Assembly (NCBI GenBank): GCA_964035545.1
Contig: OZ037766.1
Location: 242,001 to 306,000 of the forward strand
Length of the DNA stretch: 64,000 nt
Direction: 5' to 3'
Source: Bugula neritina
Taxonomy: Eukaryota > Bryozoa > Gymnolaemata > Cheilostomatida > Bugulidae
Shown: positions 62,101 to 64,000 of the stretch, piece by piece
Layout of the letters: every line of letters starts with the position of its first letter
Numbering within the stretch: position 1 is the first letter of the stretch
The notes under the pieces: model-generated
Told to the model about the DNA's origin: nothing
What the model saw: the letters and a program-made list of their open reading frames with translations, nothing else
Databases searched by the model: none
Program-made: the position numbers and the translations under genes

Positions 62101-63099
62101 TGGCAATGTAAGTTACTGAATTATATTTACTCTTAGTATGATAATGTAAGTTACTGAATTATATATACTCGTAGTATGATAATGTAAGTTACTGAATTAT
62201 ACTTACTCTTAGTATGATAGTGTAAGTTACTGAATTATATTTACTATTAGTATGATAATGTAAGTTACTGAATTATATATACTCTTAGTATTATAATGTA
62301 AGTTACTGAATTATATATACTCTTAGTATGATAATGTAACTTACTGAATTATATGTACTCTTAGTATGATAATGTAACTTACTGAATTATATGTACTCTT
62401 AGTATGATAATGTAAGTTACTGAATTATATATACTCTTAGTATGATAATGTAAGTTACTGAATTATATATACTCGTAGTATGATACTGTAAGTTACTGAA
62501 TTATATGTACTCTTAGTATGATAATGTAAGTTACTGAATTATATGTACTCTTAGTATGATAATGTACGTTACTGAATTATATATACTCTTAGTATGATAA
62601 TGTAAGTTACTGAATTATATGTACTCTTAGTATGATAATGTAAGTTACTGAATTATATATACTCTTAGTATGATAGTGTAAGTTACTGAATTATATATAC
62701 TCTTAGTATGATAATGTAAGTTACTGAATTATATATACTCTTAGTATGATAATGTAAGTTACTGAATTATATATACTCTTAGTATGATAATGTAAGTTAC
62801 TGAATTATATGTACTCTTAGTATGATAATGTAAGTTACTGAATTATATGTACTCTTAGTATGATAATGTAAGTTACTGAATTATATATACTCTTAGTATG
62901 ATAATGTAAGTTACCGAATTATAAATACTCTTAGTATGATAATGTAAGTTACTGAATTATATGTACTCTTAGTATGATAATGTAAGTTACTGAATTATAT
63001 GTACTCTTAGTATGATAATGTAAGTTACTGAATTATATGTACTCTTAGTATGATAATGTAAGTTACTGAATTATATATACTCTTAGTATGATACTGTAA
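62101..63099. repeat. 38-bp tandem repeat, about 26 copies
   Basis: Same ATGATAATGTAAGTTACTGA-type unit as 29421-29540 and 44571-45982. Confidence 0.95.
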
Positions 63100-63223
63100 G
63101 ACTTTCTAAGGATACAAATAGCAGGGTGGTAGAACAGCTTCTGCCAGTACTTGTCAACTGAAATATCTTTTCCTATACTAACTCAGTGTTATTGTTGAGG
63201 TATAATAAGACATGAGTTTGTAG

Positions 63224-63917
63224 ATTCTTAGAGATGTTCCGAAAGCACGGCGAGAAATACAGCTACACTCGAGAGCGTCTTCCTGCAGACATATTGTGTC
63301 TATAATAGACGTGTACGAGAATGTATACGGTGGTAACAGGTGTCTGCTCGTTGTCATGGAATGGTAGGCTGATGTTTACTCAGTTTCTTGTTTTTATTGG
63401 TCAATGAAATGATTTTTATCGATAATATTAATCTATGTGAAAAACGTATAAACTTTGAGCTTTCAAGCCAGTTCAATGGTTAAGCTGTGTAAGAATAACC
63501 TGCAATGAAAGTCATCAATAAATGATATTATGATAACAGATGTGGTAACTAGGGTAACAAGTGTGGTAACTATAGTAACATTTGTGGTAACTATGGTAAC
63601 AGATGTGGTGATTGATGCTATGTGTAGTTTTACTTTTTATTTCCAGCATGGAAGGTGGGGAGTTGTTCACTTCTATTCAAGCAAGAGCAGACAATGCCTT
63701 CACTGAGAGAGGTGAGATTATCTTCTCTTTGTTCTCACAAGACTCACTGTATTTACTCATTCTATTTAGTATTTAGTAGTATTCATTAAAATACACTGTA
63801 TCTTCTAGTCATGTATAACACATGTTTTGTGTTGTAGAAGCAGCTGCTATTATGAGGGACATTGTGGAGGCCATAGCATTTCTACACCATCTAGACATTG
63901 CTCACAGAGACTTGAAG
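63224..63917 (+). CDS. MK-3: MAPKAPK2/3-like kinase, 5' part, runs off window
   Basis: Exons 63224-63363, 63647-63711 and 63838-63917 are homologous to exons 1-3 of MK-1 and MK-2 and join in frame: [15 protein letters not shown], then [17 protein letters not shown], then [20 protein letters not shown] and [20 protein letters not shown] up to HRDLK. The codon that is TGA in the other two copies is AGA here (63672-63674), so this copy is uninterrupted as far as visible and may be the functional or ancestral gene. Exons 4-8, including DFG and the activation loop, would lie beyond the window. The glycine loop and ATP-binding lysine were not found upstream, so whether it is an active kinase is open. 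Confidence 0.65.
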
Positions 63918-63929
63918 GTCATACTTCTC

Positions 63930-64000
63930 TCTCTCTAGTACTAACTCTATCACTAACTCTAGTACTAACTCTATCACTAACTCTCTCACTAACTCTATCA
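63930..64000. repeat. 12-bp minisatellite in MK-3 intron 3, cut by window end
   Basis: Start of the AACTCTATCACT array, directly after the exon 3 donor. Confidence 0.9.

Overview
The window is animal nuclear DNA: AT-rich, with short exons, GTAAGT-type donors and AG acceptors, and dense minisatellites and MITEs. The TRIM, p38-activated kinase (MAPKAPK2/3) and RCC1 families indicate a metazoan. The compact introns and low GC suggest an early-branching invertebrate such as a demosponge (Amphimedon-like), but that is inference and cannot be confirmed here.

Layout. The window is a tandem segmental duplication in four units. (1) About 1-13000: an RCC1-repeat gene on the minus strand (217-1731), then TRIM-1, minus (5253-9885). 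(2) About 13718-33000: a truncated RCC1 copy (14387-14847), TRIM-2, minus (18304-24599), and kinase copy MK-1, plus (29665-32593). (3) About 33000-50000: TRIM-3, minus (34917-39390), and MK-2, plus (46742-49219). (4) About 50000-64000: TRIM-4, minus (51500-55873), and the start of MK-3, plus (63224 onward). From unit 2 on, TRIM and kinase are divergently transcribed across about 5 kb holding two expanding minisatellites. Each kinase copy and the next TRIM are convergent.

TRIM genes. Joining exons at conserved splice sites gives four uninterrupted seven-exon genes of 617, 617, 624 and 624 residues. Each encodes a RING finger, two B-boxes, a coiled coil and a six-bladed NHL-like beta-propeller. 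Propeller framework residues are almost invariant among paralogues. Amino-acid replacements pile up at two spots per blade, repeated in all six blades, often with several bases changed in one codon. This looks like a diversifying recognition surface on a RING E3 scaffold, perhaps for immune or allorecognition use, and is the main discovery of the window.

Kinase copies. The eight readable exons match MAPKAPK2/3 from just after the catalytic-lysine region to the C terminus. MK-1 has several lesions, MK-2 shares one nonsense codon with it, and MK-3 is intact as far as the window shows. No exon for the glycine loop or catalytic lysine was found.

Mobile elements and repeats date the duplications. 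An old hAT-like MITE with the 8-bp target duplication TATTAGAG sits in the last intron of all four TRIM genes. A 1.27-kb foldback hAT-like element is nested inside it only in TRIM-2. Other MITEs are confined to single copies. Minisatellites of 12, 17, 19, 23 and 38 bp differ greatly in copy number between units.
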